From an uncultured Bacilli bacterium (GTDB taxonomy: Bacteria > Bacillota_I > Bacilli_A > RF39 > UBA660), in contig CANQNZ010000032.1 of the NCBI GenBank assembly GCA_947625365.1, forward strand, positions 1 to 12,654: a stretch of 12,654 nt of DNA. The letters are read 5' to 3'. The position numbers and the translations under genes were made by a program. The notes under the pieces were generated by a model. That model made no database searches. It saw only the letters and a program-made list of their open reading frames with translations, and was not told the origin of the DNA. Shown here in pieces: positions 1 to 6,206 of this stretch; the stretch's first letter is position 1; the number at the start of each line of letters is the position of its first letter.

Positions 1-34
1 CTTTCAAGGCTCTTATTATACTTGTTATCATTTA

Positions 35-68
35 AAAATACATAATAACCGGGGTCACTATGTATTTT
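35..68. terminator. Long hairpin downstream of the pilin-like gene, probable terminator
   Basis: The arms 35-50 and 53-68 pair over 16 positions (two of them G-T) around a GG centre, giving a GC-rich head on an AT-rich stem. Read on the minus strand, the hairpin lies just past the stop of the pilin-like gene and is followed by a short T run, so it most likely ends that transcript. The plus-strand side is also followed by T-rich sequence, so it could work in both directions. It could instead be a dispersed palindromic repeat; a single copy in this window cannot decide. Confidence 0.6.
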
Positions 69-94
69 AATTTATTACTTTTAAGGAGAAATTA

Positions 95-1177
95 TTAAAT
101 ATCTTCTTCTTCATTTATTATATAAGGATAAGCTGAGGTCCCATTTCCACTTTTTACTTTAACATTCGATTTTAAATTAATAACTGGTCTTATTCCGCTT
201 GAAGATGTTAATTTTTTAGTGTCTAAATTTCCTGAGCTATTTACATAAAGCATGTATGCTTCCTGAAATGTAAAATCATCTCCATCTTCTTGCGTTACAG
301 TATAATATGCTGGCGTCATTGTCCAAAATTCGCGGCCTATATTTAAATAACTTCCTCTGTCATTTCGAGCTAAGTTTGCTTCTTCTGCTGTAAGTAATCC
401 TATTTTCAATTTATATAATCCTCCATATTTATCTGCTTGGCTATTAATAAAATAATTTAAAATAGTAGAATTATTATTAATGTTTTGGTAAGTATTAAAA
501 TTAATCTGATTTAAATCTTCTATAATAGACTTAGTATCAAAGTTGTCATTATAATATAAAGAATAATCAATTTGCGCATCATAAGCAGCTAGATTAGTTT
601 GATACCAATTTTCAAGATTATTTTTTATTGTACTATTTGTTCCATTTTTAGAATTAGTAAAGTTTGAACTACCATTATACGTACTTTCACATGGTGATGA
701 TTTTGTACAAGTATTGTTATTTCCATATGTATAGCCCACAGACTGCAGTCCATTTGATGTATTATTAAATGCTGCCGTTGATATTCTATCTTTCAATATT
801 AATCTGATTGTTCTATCCCCATTTATTCGAACAATACGCCAATCTTTCCCGGCAAATTTTACATAGTTATTAACAACATTTCCTTTAAAGTAATAAGTAG
901 TATTAAAAACATGGTTAGTATGGTCTTCTTCTAAAGAATAGTAATCTTCTGTAGTATTATATAATCCGTCTTCTGTATCAGGGGCATTATGAATAGTATT
1001 TTTGGTTATTTTAGCATATAAAGTATTATCTTGGTTATAAATTAAAGGCTCATTTGTTTTGCGTAGCAATAACTTAGCATTAGCATAATTAGCTAGTAAT
1101 CCCATCATTAACATGACAAAGCATAAAAAGAAAGAATAAATAACCGATATTGCAATAAAACCATTTTTCTTTGGCAT
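95..1177 (-). CDS. Pilin-like secreted/surface protein with a DUF6273-like C-terminal domain
   Basis: 360 residues. The N-terminus (MPKKNGFIAISVIYSFFL...) has a short basic segment, a glycine, then about 27 hydrophobic residues ending before RK. This is the layout of a type IV prepilin (class III) signal, with possible cleavage after Gly6. The usual Glu at mature position 5 is Ser here, so the match is imperfect and a plain membrane anchor is possible. The rest is Asn/Thr/Tyr-rich, as in extracytoplasmic domains. The C-terminal third has the pattern FWTMTP ... AYMLYV ... GIRPVINL ... SGNGTSAYPYII, which I associate with DUF6273/lectin-like surface domains of gut Bacillota. The start is set by GGAGGGG six bases before the ATG. 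The gene has its own promoter and is separated from the bacteriocin operon by a terminator. It contains few cysteines. Substrate and assembly partners are unknown. Confidence 0.7.
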   Translation of the reverse strand: MPKKNGFIAISVIYSFFLCFVMLMMGLLANYANAKLLLRKTNEPLIYNQDNTLYAKITKNTIHNAPDTEDGLYNTTEDYYSLEEDHTNHVFNTTYYFKGNVVNNYVKFAGKDWRIVRINGDRTIRLILKDRISTAAFNNTSNGLQSVGYTYGNNNTCTKSSPCESTYNGSSNFTNSKNGTNSTIKNNLENWYQTNLAAYDAQIDYSLYYNDNFDTKSIIEDLNQINFNTYQNINNNSTILNYFINSQADKYGGLYKLKIGLLTAEEANLARNDRGSYLNIGREFWTMTPAYYTVTQEDGDDFTFQEAYMLYVNSSGNLDTKKLTSSSGIRPVINLKSNVKVKSGNGTSAYPYIINEEEDI

Positions 1178-1201
1178 ATTACCCCTCCATACCTTTCTTT
1201 A

Positions 1202-1230
1202 ATTATAAAACAGAATAATTTAGGACACAA
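1202..1230 (-). promoter_or_regulatory. Promoter of the pilin-like gene
   Basis: On the minus strand a -35-like TTGTGT (1225-1230) is followed after 17 bases by a perfect TATAAT (1202-1207). It lies between the bacteriocin operon terminator and the pilin-like start codon. The -35 is weak (3 of 6). Confidence 0.5.
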
Positions 1231-1253
1231 GAAAAAGAAGAATAACTCTTCTT
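1228..1253 (-). terminator. Terminator of the bacteriocin operon
   Basis: On the minus strand AAGAAGA and TCTTCTT form a 7-bp stem around a 5-base loop (1235-1253), followed by TTTTTCTT. The 5' arm begins within the stop codon of the small membrane-protein gene. The stem is AT-rich, so its strength is uncertain, but it sits exactly where the operon should end. Confidence 0.6.
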
Positions 1254-1411
1254 TAACATAAAGTATTAATATTGTGAATAATTGTCCCTACTATTCTTCC
1301 TAAGTTAAGTAGGAAAATAATAACTTCACTTAAGAAAAAACATAATAGAGGCAAGAGCAATAATATAATCCCTATTTTTAAAATTTTATTATTTTTTAAA
1401 TTTTCTAACAT
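1253..1411 (-). CDS. Small membrane protein resembling peptide B, putative bacteriocin immunity protein
   Basis: 52 residues. A basic N-terminus (MLENLKNNKILK) is followed by a hydrophobic segment at about residues 13-35 (IGIILLLLPLLCFFLSEV) and a second amphipathic part ending NINTLC. There is no double-glycine leader. Residues 27-48 align without gaps to the core of peptide B (8 identities in 22), including the G-R-x-x-G-T-x-I motif, and both proteins end in Cys. The ATG overlaps the end of the peptide B gene (ATGTTAG), and no good ribosome binding site precedes it, so translation is probably coupled. Last place in a bacteriocin operon and a membrane-spanning character are typical of immunity proteins. 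The likeness to peptide B suggests it protects by mimicry, which is inference. It could also be a third, differently exported peptide. Confidence 0.7.
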   Translation of the reverse strand: MLENLKNNKILKIGIILLLLPLLCFFLSEVIIFLLNLGRIVGTIIHNINTLC

Positions 1412-1560
1412 GTGCGATTACTATAAATCATTCTAATGGCTGTACCAAGACTTCTTCCTACATCCATGATACTTTCAATTATTCGACTTACAGCATTTAG
1501 CATGCTCGAAGTAATTGCTCCTCCGGTTACTTTTATTAACTGGGCATTTTCTAATTTCAT
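1405..1560 (-). CDS. Double-glycine leader bacteriocin precursor, peptide B
   Basis: 51 residues. The 14-residue leader MKLENAQLIKVTGG has the class II pattern (acidic/hydrophobic spacing ending in GG) cut by C39 peptidases. The mature peptide would be 37 residues with Arg and Glu spread along an amphipathic helix, a GxxxG motif (GRSLG, core positions 21-25) and a single Cys as the last residue. AGGAGG lies seven bases before the ATG. It follows peptide A by 12 bases and overlaps the next small gene by seven. One GxxxG in each of two adjacent cationic or hydrophobic peptides is the hallmark of two-peptide (class IIb) bacteriocins. I do not recognise the specific bacteriocin. Activity is inferred, not shown. 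Confidence 0.85.
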   Translation of the reverse strand: MKLENAQLIKVTGGAITSSMLNAVSRIIESIMDVGRSLGTAIRMIYSNRTC

Positions 1561-1572
1561 GATTTACCTCCT

Positions 1573-1713
1573 TTAATTACAAGCATAGGGTCTTACTATT
1601 CCATCAATTACCCCTATTAAAAATACTGCTCCCGCACCTATTAAGGCCCAAGCCCCAATAGAAAGCGAACCTCCACTAACATCCATTAATTCATTATTAT
1701 CTAACTTTTGAAT
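1573..1713 (-). CDS. Double-glycine leader bacteriocin precursor, peptide A (ATT start)
   Basis: 46 residues if translation starts at ATT. Leader MQKLDNNELMDVSGG (15 residues) matches the class II double-glycine type. The 31-residue core begins SLSIGAWALIGAG, is strongly hydrophobic, carries GVIDG (GxxxG) and ends VRPYACN with one Cys. The same frame is closed upstream by the TAA of the accessory-protein gene. The only codons between that stop and the leader are AGG AGT GAT AGT ATT CAA AAG TTA, with no ATG, GTG or TTG among them. GGAG sits seven bases before the ATT, which makes ATT the likely initiator. The internal ATG (leader residue 10) would leave only MDVSGG, too short for normal recognition. 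A base-call error for ATG is the main alternative. Partner of peptide B in the same transcript. Confidence 0.8.
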   Translation of the reverse strand: MQKLDNNELMDVSGGSLSIGAWALIGAGAVFLIGVIDGIVRPYACN

Positions 1714-1725
1714 ACTATCACTCCT

Positions 1726-2166
1726 TTAAAACAATAATTTACGTAATTTTTGAATTAACTTTTCTTCTTTTATTTTAACTTTTGCATTTAAATATAAATT
1801 ATCTATTTGATACTTTTTGGGTAATTTAATATTAAGAGTTAATAATTGATAATTTGTCTGATATTTTTCATCATAAGAAAGAGCTCCAATATTTTTTATA
1901 GTAAAAAAGTAGTTATTTTTATCAATTATTATATTTTCAGATTGCTTTATATCAGCTAAATCTTCTAAAGTACTATAAAGATAATAAGAGCAACTTTCCG
2001 TGCATGAAACAATAATTTTCGCCTCCTTATATTCACTTACTTTGTAAACAAAACTAAAAATTAAAAAACTAATTAATAATAAATAAGATATAACTGTAAT
2101 ACTAAAATAATTCTGAGGTTTTAAACTTAAGAGATAGCCTTTATTATTCTTATAGTAATGAACCAT
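1726..2166 (-). CDS. Small one-TM accessory protein of the bacteriocin exporter
   Basis: 146 residues from the ATG at 2166, preceded six bases upstream by AGGAGA. A TTG at 2181 in the same frame lacks such a site. The start lies inside the exporter gene (17-base overlap), so the two are co-translated. A basic N-terminus leads into one membrane segment at about residues 24-42 (ITVISYLLLISFLIFSFVY), followed by an extracytoplasmic domain of about 100 residues. That domain contains a CTESC pair and a basic end (KVKIKEEKLIQKLRKLLF). Position and topology correspond to the HlyD/LcnD-type accessory protein that usually accompanies C39 exporters, but it is about a third of that length and has no room for the coiled-coil/lipoyl hairpin. 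I do not recognise a named family. A role in export is inferred from context. Confidence 0.65.
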   Translation of the reverse strand: MVHYYKNNKGYLLSLKPQNYFSITVISYLLLISFLIFSFVYKVSEYKEAKIIVSCTESCSYYLYSTLEDLADIKQSENIIIDKNNYFFTIKNIGALSYDEKYQTNYQLLTLNIKLPKKYQIDNLYLNAKVKIKEEKLIQKLRKLLF

Positions 2167-4222
2167 TTTGTATCTCCTCAAAATCTATAACTCTAGTAAA
2201 TAAATCTTCTAAATTACGATGCGTAATATAAATAATAGTTTTATCAGCAAACTTAGTACAAATATCTTGGATTATTGTTCTTTCTAAATCTGTTTGTACT
2301 TCGCTTAAAGCTTCATCTAATATTATTATAGAAGATTTTTTTAGTAATGCTCTGGCTAATAAAATTCTTTGTCTTTCTCCTCCCGAAATATTTGTCACAT
2401 TATCACTAATTATTGTCTCATATCGCAAAGGCTTTTTTTGCACAACATCTTCTAAATGACATATTTCACATATCATTTTAAATCTTTGCGTACTAACATT
2501 TTCATCTAAAACAATATTATTATAGATAGTATCAGTAAATAGACTTTCTTTCTGGGCCAGATAAGTGATATTTTTTCTAATTGTATTTAACTTATAATCT
2601 AAAATATTAATATTATTTATTTTAATAGTTCCGTTTTTAATATCATATAATCGATATAATAATTTACAAATAGTACTTTTACCACAACCAGACTTTCCTT
2701 TAAACATTACTTTCTCTTTTTCTTTAATTGTCAGATTAAAATTCTTACATACATAATCATAATTATTATAACTATAACTTAAGTCTTGAAAAACGATATC
2801 TCCAGTTAAAAATTTTTCTTTTTGGTTTCTTAAATTTTCTTCTTCTAAATTACTAAATTCACTTATTTTATTTAATGACGCTTTAATATAATTAATTTTA
2901 GGTAGTAAATTAATTATATTTTTTATCGGGTCAAACATATAAACTAGTAAGGAATTAAAGGTAATCAAATCGATGAGAGTAAGGTGTGATTTTAATATAT
3001 AATAGCAACCTATCGAAGTAATTAAACAAAGACCAATTTCATTAATTAAATTTTTAACAAAATTATTATAAGTAAGCAGTTTATTAAATTTGAAAGTATC
3101 TTTTAAAAATAGACAATACTTATATTCTATCTGTTTTTGAACCATATCGGGCTTGTTGATATTTTTCAAAGTTAAAAAACTATCAACTTTTTCAATAACT
3201 TCATTACTAAAATCAGTTTCTAGCTCAATATTGCGCGTTATCTTTCGATATAAAACCGGATTAAAAATAAATCCAGCTATAATATAAATAATAATAATTA
3301 ACAAAAGAAGCAAAAATAATTTACTACTTATATTATAAAGAAATATACCCGCGCCTATGCTTAATAATAAATCGAGAAAAATTGTTACAAATACTTTAGA
3401 AAATAAATCTTTAATATCATTAATTTCCCGAATTCTACTGACAATTTCTCCAGTCGTTCTATTATTAATAACATTTAAAGGAAGGAAAAACAAATGATTT
3501 AAAAATGGAAGCATAACTTTTAAATCAATATTTTTATTCAAATAATTTTCATAATAATCTCGAAGATAATTTAAAATTACTTTAAATAAGGTCAAAAACA
3601 GAAAAAAGATAATTAAAGTTCTTAAAGCCTTGAGATTATTATTTGTTATATCATTTAGAGCTATTTTAAAATAAAAACTAGTTATAATATTAATTATAGT
3701 AAAAATAATACTAGTAAAAAGTAATTTTAAAATAAGATTTTTCTCTTCAGGTACTAATTTAATAAGGTAATTTAATATATTATTAGTTTTTTTAATATTT
3801 GGTAAAACGGAAGTTGGAATTAGTTGAATAACTACATTAGTCCAATAAGAGCAAAATTCGGTAAAGTCCACTTTTACTAGTCCCTTGGCAGGGTCCATAA
3901 CTGTAACTATATTTTTATTTTTATCATATTCATAAATAACTACAAAATGACTATACTGATTTTCCAGTTGTAAGTGAGCAATAAATGGAAATTTTAACTG
4001 TTCAAAATTTTCTCCTGATACTTTCAAGCCTACAGCATCAAAACCATACTTCCGCGCTGCACTTACTAAATGAAATGCAGTTGTACCAAGTCTTGTCGTA
4101 TAAGTATCTTGTAAAATAGTCTCCAAAGGAATATGACCATTATAATACTTTATAATCGAAAGCAAACAACAGGCTCCACAATCTTTCAAATCAGCTTGTT
4201 TTACAATGATATTTTTCTTCAA
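2150..4222 (-). CDS. Peptidase-containing ABC transporter (C39 domain) for bacteriocin maturation and export
   Basis: 690 residues, usual length for the family. The N-terminal C39 cysteine protease (about 1-135) has oxyanion Gln9, catalytic Cys15 in DCGACC, His92 (SHFVVIY) and Asp110 (VMDP). It would cut leaders after GG while the core is exported. A membrane domain of six helices spans about 160-430. The nucleotide-binding domain has Walker A GKSGCGKST (509-517), Q-loop Gln557, signature NISGGERQ (611-618), Walker B IIILDEA (632-638) and H-loop His668. All ATPase residues are present; the D-loop is unusual (LSEVQTD rather than SALD-like). The start is TTG, with GGGAGG six bases upstream. It is the first gene of the operon, and its natural substrates are the two GG peptides encoded just downstream. 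The substrate assignment is inference; the family call is firm. Confidence 0.93.
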   Translation of the reverse strand: MKKNIIVKQADLKDCGACCLLSIIKYYNGHIPLETILQDTYTTRLGTTAFHLVSAARKYGFDAVGLKVSGENFEQLKFPFIAHLQLENQYSHFVVIYEYDKNKNIVTVMDPAKGLVKVDFTEFCSYWTNVVIQLIPTSVLPNIKKTNNILNYLIKLVPEEKNLILKLLFTSIIFTIINIITSFYFKIALNDITNNNLKALRTLIIFFLFLTLFKVILNYLRDYYENYLNKNIDLKVMLPFLNHLFFLPLNVINNRTTGEIVSRIREINDIKDLFSKVFVTIFLDLLLSIGAGIFLYNISSKLFLLLLLIIIIYIIAGFIFNPVLYRKITRNIELETDFSNEVIEKVDSFLTLKNINKPDMVQKQIEYKYCLFLKDTFKFNKLLTYNNFVKNLINEIGLCLITSIGCYYILKSHLTLIDLITFNSLLVYMFDPIKNIINLLPKINYIKASLNKISEFSNLEEENLRNQKEKFLTGDIVFQDLSYSYNNYDYVCKNFNLTIKEKEKVMFKGKSGCGKSTICKLLYRLYDIKNGTIKINNINILDYKLNTIRKNITYLAQKESLFTDTIYNNIVLDENVSTQRFKMICEICHLEDVVQKKPLRYETIISDNVTNISGGERQRILLARALLKKSSIIILDEALSEVQTDLERTIIQDICTKFADKTIIYITHRNLEDLFTRVIDFEEIQNGSLL

Positions 4223-4246
4223 TATTTTCCTCCCTTCATTAGTTAT

Positions 4247-4252
4247 ATTATA
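4247..4252 (-). promoter_or_regulatory. Possible -10 box of the bacteriocin operon
   Basis: A perfect TATAAT on the minus strand lies 25 bases before the exporter start codon. No good -35 is seen at the right distance, since the upstream stretch is a run of A and T, so the promoter may need an activator or may be a chance match. No regulator gene is present in the operon. Confidence 0.35.
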
Positions 4253-4355
4253 GATAAAACTTTGATTTCCTTTTTTTTCTTGAAAATTTTTTAAAAAAAG
4301 TATTATTTTTTTTTACTTTGCATATGAATTATTAGAATACATGGAGGTGTTAACA

Positions 4356-4847
4356 TTGATTAACAAACAGAATTTGTGGTTTTTGACACTTTTTACCCTT
4401 ATCTTAGTCTTAAGTATTTATTATTTAACTATGCCAGATGAAGTTTTACAAACTATTAAATCTTCTAATAATGAGACTAAAGAAACTATAGAAATAAAAG
4501 ATAGCGATGTCCTTGCGGCCTTGCGCGTGCAAGCTGATGAAGAAGTTTTAAAGCAAATGAATGATTTGCAAGAAGTCTTGCTTAATGAAAGTGCTACTGT
4601 AGAAGAAAAAAATGATGCCTATGAAGCCTTAAAAGAGCTTAATCAAAACAAAGGTAAAGAAGAAGAAATTGAAAAAAATATCACCGAAAATCATAAATTA
4701 AAAAGTTTTGTTAAAATAAACGGTGACCAAGTGCAAGTAGTAATTTCTAATAAAAAACATGACGAAGTTCTTGCCAATAGCATCATCAGAACCGTCCAAC
4801 AAAGTTTTGAAACCCGAATGTATATAACGGTAAAATTCCAAAGTTAA
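4356..4847 (+). CDS. spoIIIAH: Stage III sporulation protein SpoIIIAH
   Basis: 163 residues from the TTG at 4356, which has GGAGGTG seven bases upstream. An ATG at 4341 overlaps that site and is unlikely. The N-terminus MINKQNLWFLTLFTLILVLS is the typical SpoIIIAH membrane anchor (about residues 6-26) followed by YYLTMP. Then come a charged, probably coiled-coil linker (about 60-110) and a C-terminal ring-building domain (about 115-163, VQVVISNKK ... TVQQSFETRMYITVKF). In B. subtilis SpoIIIAH sits in the mother-cell membrane and binds forespore SpoIIQ across the septum as part of the SpoIIIA channel. The copy here is shorter than the B. subtilis one and stands alone, without the rest of a spoIIIA operon nearby. 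It is divergent from the exporter operon. No convincing sigma-E promoter was found. Confidence 0.85.
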   Translation: MINKQNLWFLTLFTLILVLSIYYLTMPDEVLQTIKSSNNETKETIEIKDSDVLAALRVQADEEVLKQMNDLQEVLLNESATVEEKNDAYEALKELNQNKGKEEEIEKNITENHKLKSFVKINGDQVQVVISNKKHDEVLANSIIRTVQQSFETRMYITVKFQS

Positions 4848-4870
4848 AAGTTTTTAGGTTTTTAACTCTC

Positions 4871-4898
4871 ACTTATATATTCCATTACTCATAAAATA
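4871..4898 (+). promoter_or_regulatory. Candidate sigma-K-type promoter of gerE
   Basis: AC (4871-4872) followed after 17 bases by CATAAAATA (4890-4898) fits the sigma-K consensus (AC, 16-17 bases, CATAnnnTA). gerE of B. subtilis is transcribed by sigma-K RNA polymerase, so the location is the expected one. AT-rich sequence makes chance matches possible. The same stretch also contains nested inverted repeats: 4868-4874 pairs with 4922-4928, which overlaps the gerE ribosome binding site, and 4881-4886 pairs with 4900-4905. Confidence 0.45.
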
Positions 4899-4937
4899 AA
4901 ATGGAAATGGTTATAAAATGAAAGTGAGGTTTAAATC

Positions 4938-5144
4938 TTGAAAAAAAATATTCTAACTCAAAGAGAACAAGAAGTATTTGAACTTTTAGTTTTAAATAAA
5001 TCAACAAAAGAAATAGCGACCTTTCTAGGTATAAGTGAAAAAACAGTACGTAATCATATCTCTAATGCTATGCAAAAGCTAGGCGTAAAGGGTCGTGCTC
5101 AGGCAGTTGTCGAGTTAATAAAATTAGGGGAACTAGCAATTTAA
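4938..5144 (+). CDS. gerE: GerE, LuxR-type regulator of late mother-cell sporulation genes
   Basis: 68 residues, close to the 74 of B. subtilis GerE, and consisting only of the four-helix LuxR/GerE DNA-binding domain. The segments LTQREQEVFELLV, KSTKEIATFLGISEKTVRN and HISNAMQKLGVKGRAQAVVE are nearly the known GerE sequence, so identification is firm. The recognition helix lies at about residues 32-47. GerE binds DNA as a dimer and switches sigma-K-dependent spore-coat gene expression. The start is TTG with GTGAGG eight bases upstream. It is followed directly by a strong terminator, so it is transcribed separately from gerM. In B. subtilis gerE and gerM are also near neighbours, which supports both names. 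Confidence 0.95.
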   Translation: MKKNILTQREQEVFELLVLNKSTKEIATFLGISEKTVRNHISNAMQKLGVKGRAQAVVELIKLGELAI

Positions 5145-5168
5145 AAGTCTTCAAAGACTTTTTTATTT
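5143..5168 (+). terminator. Terminator after gerE
   Basis: AAAAGTC and GACTTTT flank TTCAAA to give a strong hairpin, followed by a run of T broken by one A. It starts at the gerE stop codon. Confidence 0.85.
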
Positions 5169-5214
5169 TGGTATAATTTACTTTTTTCTTAATATAATTA
5201 ACTAGGTGATTTAA

Positions 5215-6162
5215 ATGTTAAAACGAGCTTCTTTAAGAAGATTAACAATTGCTACTTGTGCTCTTTTAATAGTGGGAATACTCTATCTTTTCCCAACCAA
5301 AAACGATACTCGCTTTCAAACTACCAAAAAATATATAAGTATTTCGGAAAACAAGAATAATATTTTTTTAATTGACGAAAATAATTATGTAGCTATGACC
5401 GATATAGTTGTTAACAATAAAACTCCTTCTAAAAAAGCTAAAGAACTTTTAGAAACATTAGTTATTGGTAGCAAAAAAAGTGAATATATTCCTAATGGGT
5501 TTAAAGCTATCATCCCTAAAAATACGAAAATAAATTCTACTGAGTTTAAAGATAACCTTTTAAAAGTGGATTTTTCTAAAGAGCTTTTAAATGTTTCTTC
5601 AGCTAATGAAGAAAAGATGATTGAAGCCATAGTCTATTCTTTAACAAGTATTGATGGAGTCAAAAAAGTAATGATATTTGTCGATGGACAAATTTTAAAT
5701 GCCTTACCTCATAGTAAAAAAGCACTTCCTGAAGTACTTGATAGAAGTTATGGCATTAATAAAGTTTATGATTTAAATAACTATAAAGATACTACGAAAA
5801 CAACTGTTTACTATATTAGTAAATTTGCTAATAATTATTACTATGTGCCAATTACCAAGATAAATAATGATGCCAGAGATAAGGTAGAGATAATTATTAG
5901 TGAACTTAAAAACAGTCCTATTTATCAAACAAATCTAATGAGCTATTTAAAAGCTAATGCCCAGTTGCAAGATTACGAAATTAAAGAAAATAGTATTAAT
6001 TTATCTTTTAATGAAAACCTATTTAACGATTTAGAGGAAGAAAAAATTAAAGAAGAAGTTAAATATACAATTTCGCTTTCTATTAAAGATAACTTAGATA
6101 TCGAGCAAGTTATATTTTCTGTCAATAACAAAGAAATTGACAAATGCTCTAAAAAATGTTGA
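5215..6162 (+). CDS. gerM: GerM, sporulation protein with two GerMN domains
   Basis: 315 residues. N-terminal membrane segment at about 10-27 (LTIATCALLIVGILYLFP), then two GerMN repeats: repeat 1 at about 48-165 (FLIDENNYVAM ... YIPNGFKAIIPKNTKI ... LLKVDFSKELLN) and repeat 2 at about 195-310 (TTVYYISKFANNYYYVPITK ... INLSFNENLFNDL). This order and spacing match B. subtilis GerM. That protein is needed for assembly of the SpoIIIA-SpoIIQ complex during engulfment and for normal germination. The spoIIIAH gene two positions upstream fits this role. AGGTGAT lies six bases before the ATG. B. subtilis GerM is a lipoprotein; here the only nearby Cys (15) precedes most of the hydrophobic stretch and follows IAT, a poor lipobox, so a transmembrane anchor is more likely. 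The stop codon overlaps the -35 of the tRNA promoter. Confidence 0.92.
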   Translation: MLKRASLRRLTIATCALLIVGILYLFPTKNDTRFQTTKKYISISENKNNIFLIDENNYVAMTDIVVNNKTPSKKAKELLETLVIGSKKSEYIPNGFKAIIPKNTKINSTEFKDNLLKVDFSKELLNVSSANEEKMIEAIVYSLTSIDGVKKVMIFVDGQILNALPHSKKALPEVLDRSYGINKVYDLNNYKDTTKTTVYYISKFANNYYYVPITKINNDARDKVEIIISELKNSPIYQTNLMSYLKANAQLQDYEIKENSINLSFNENLFNDLEEEKIKEEVKYTISLSIKDNLDIEQVIFSVNNKEIDKCSKKC

Positions 6163-6187
6163 AAATCAAAGCAATTTGGTTTATAAT
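6159..6187 (+). promoter_or_regulatory. Promoter of tRNA-Arg
   Basis: TTGAAA (6159-6164), 17 bases, TATAAT (6182-6187): near-consensus vegetative promoter, ending 19 bases before the tRNA. The -35 overlaps the last codons of gerM. Confidence 0.85.
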
Positions 6188-6206
6188 CATTTTACGAAAG
6201 CTTGAT

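Noticed and set aside
4299..4329. Possible sigma-E promoter for spoIIIAH (AT-rich -35, CATATGAAT as -10)
   Set aside because: Only CATA agrees with the -10 consensus and the upstream element is just part of an A/T run; too weak to list.
4845..4868. Hairpin GTTAAAA/TTTTAAC after spoIIIAH as a terminator
   Set aside because: A 7-bp, almost all-AT stem without a following T run; not enough to call termination.
5385..5630. Minus-strand open frame inside gerM
   Set aside because: Shadow of the well-supported gerM coding frame; no ribosome binding site and no recognisable protein.
6160..6186. Possible use of TGA as tryptophan (Mollicutes code), which would extend gerM
   Set aside because: Tryptophans in conserved places (for example FWTMTP and SufB MWSGG) use TGG, and the gerM TGA matches the expected protein end.
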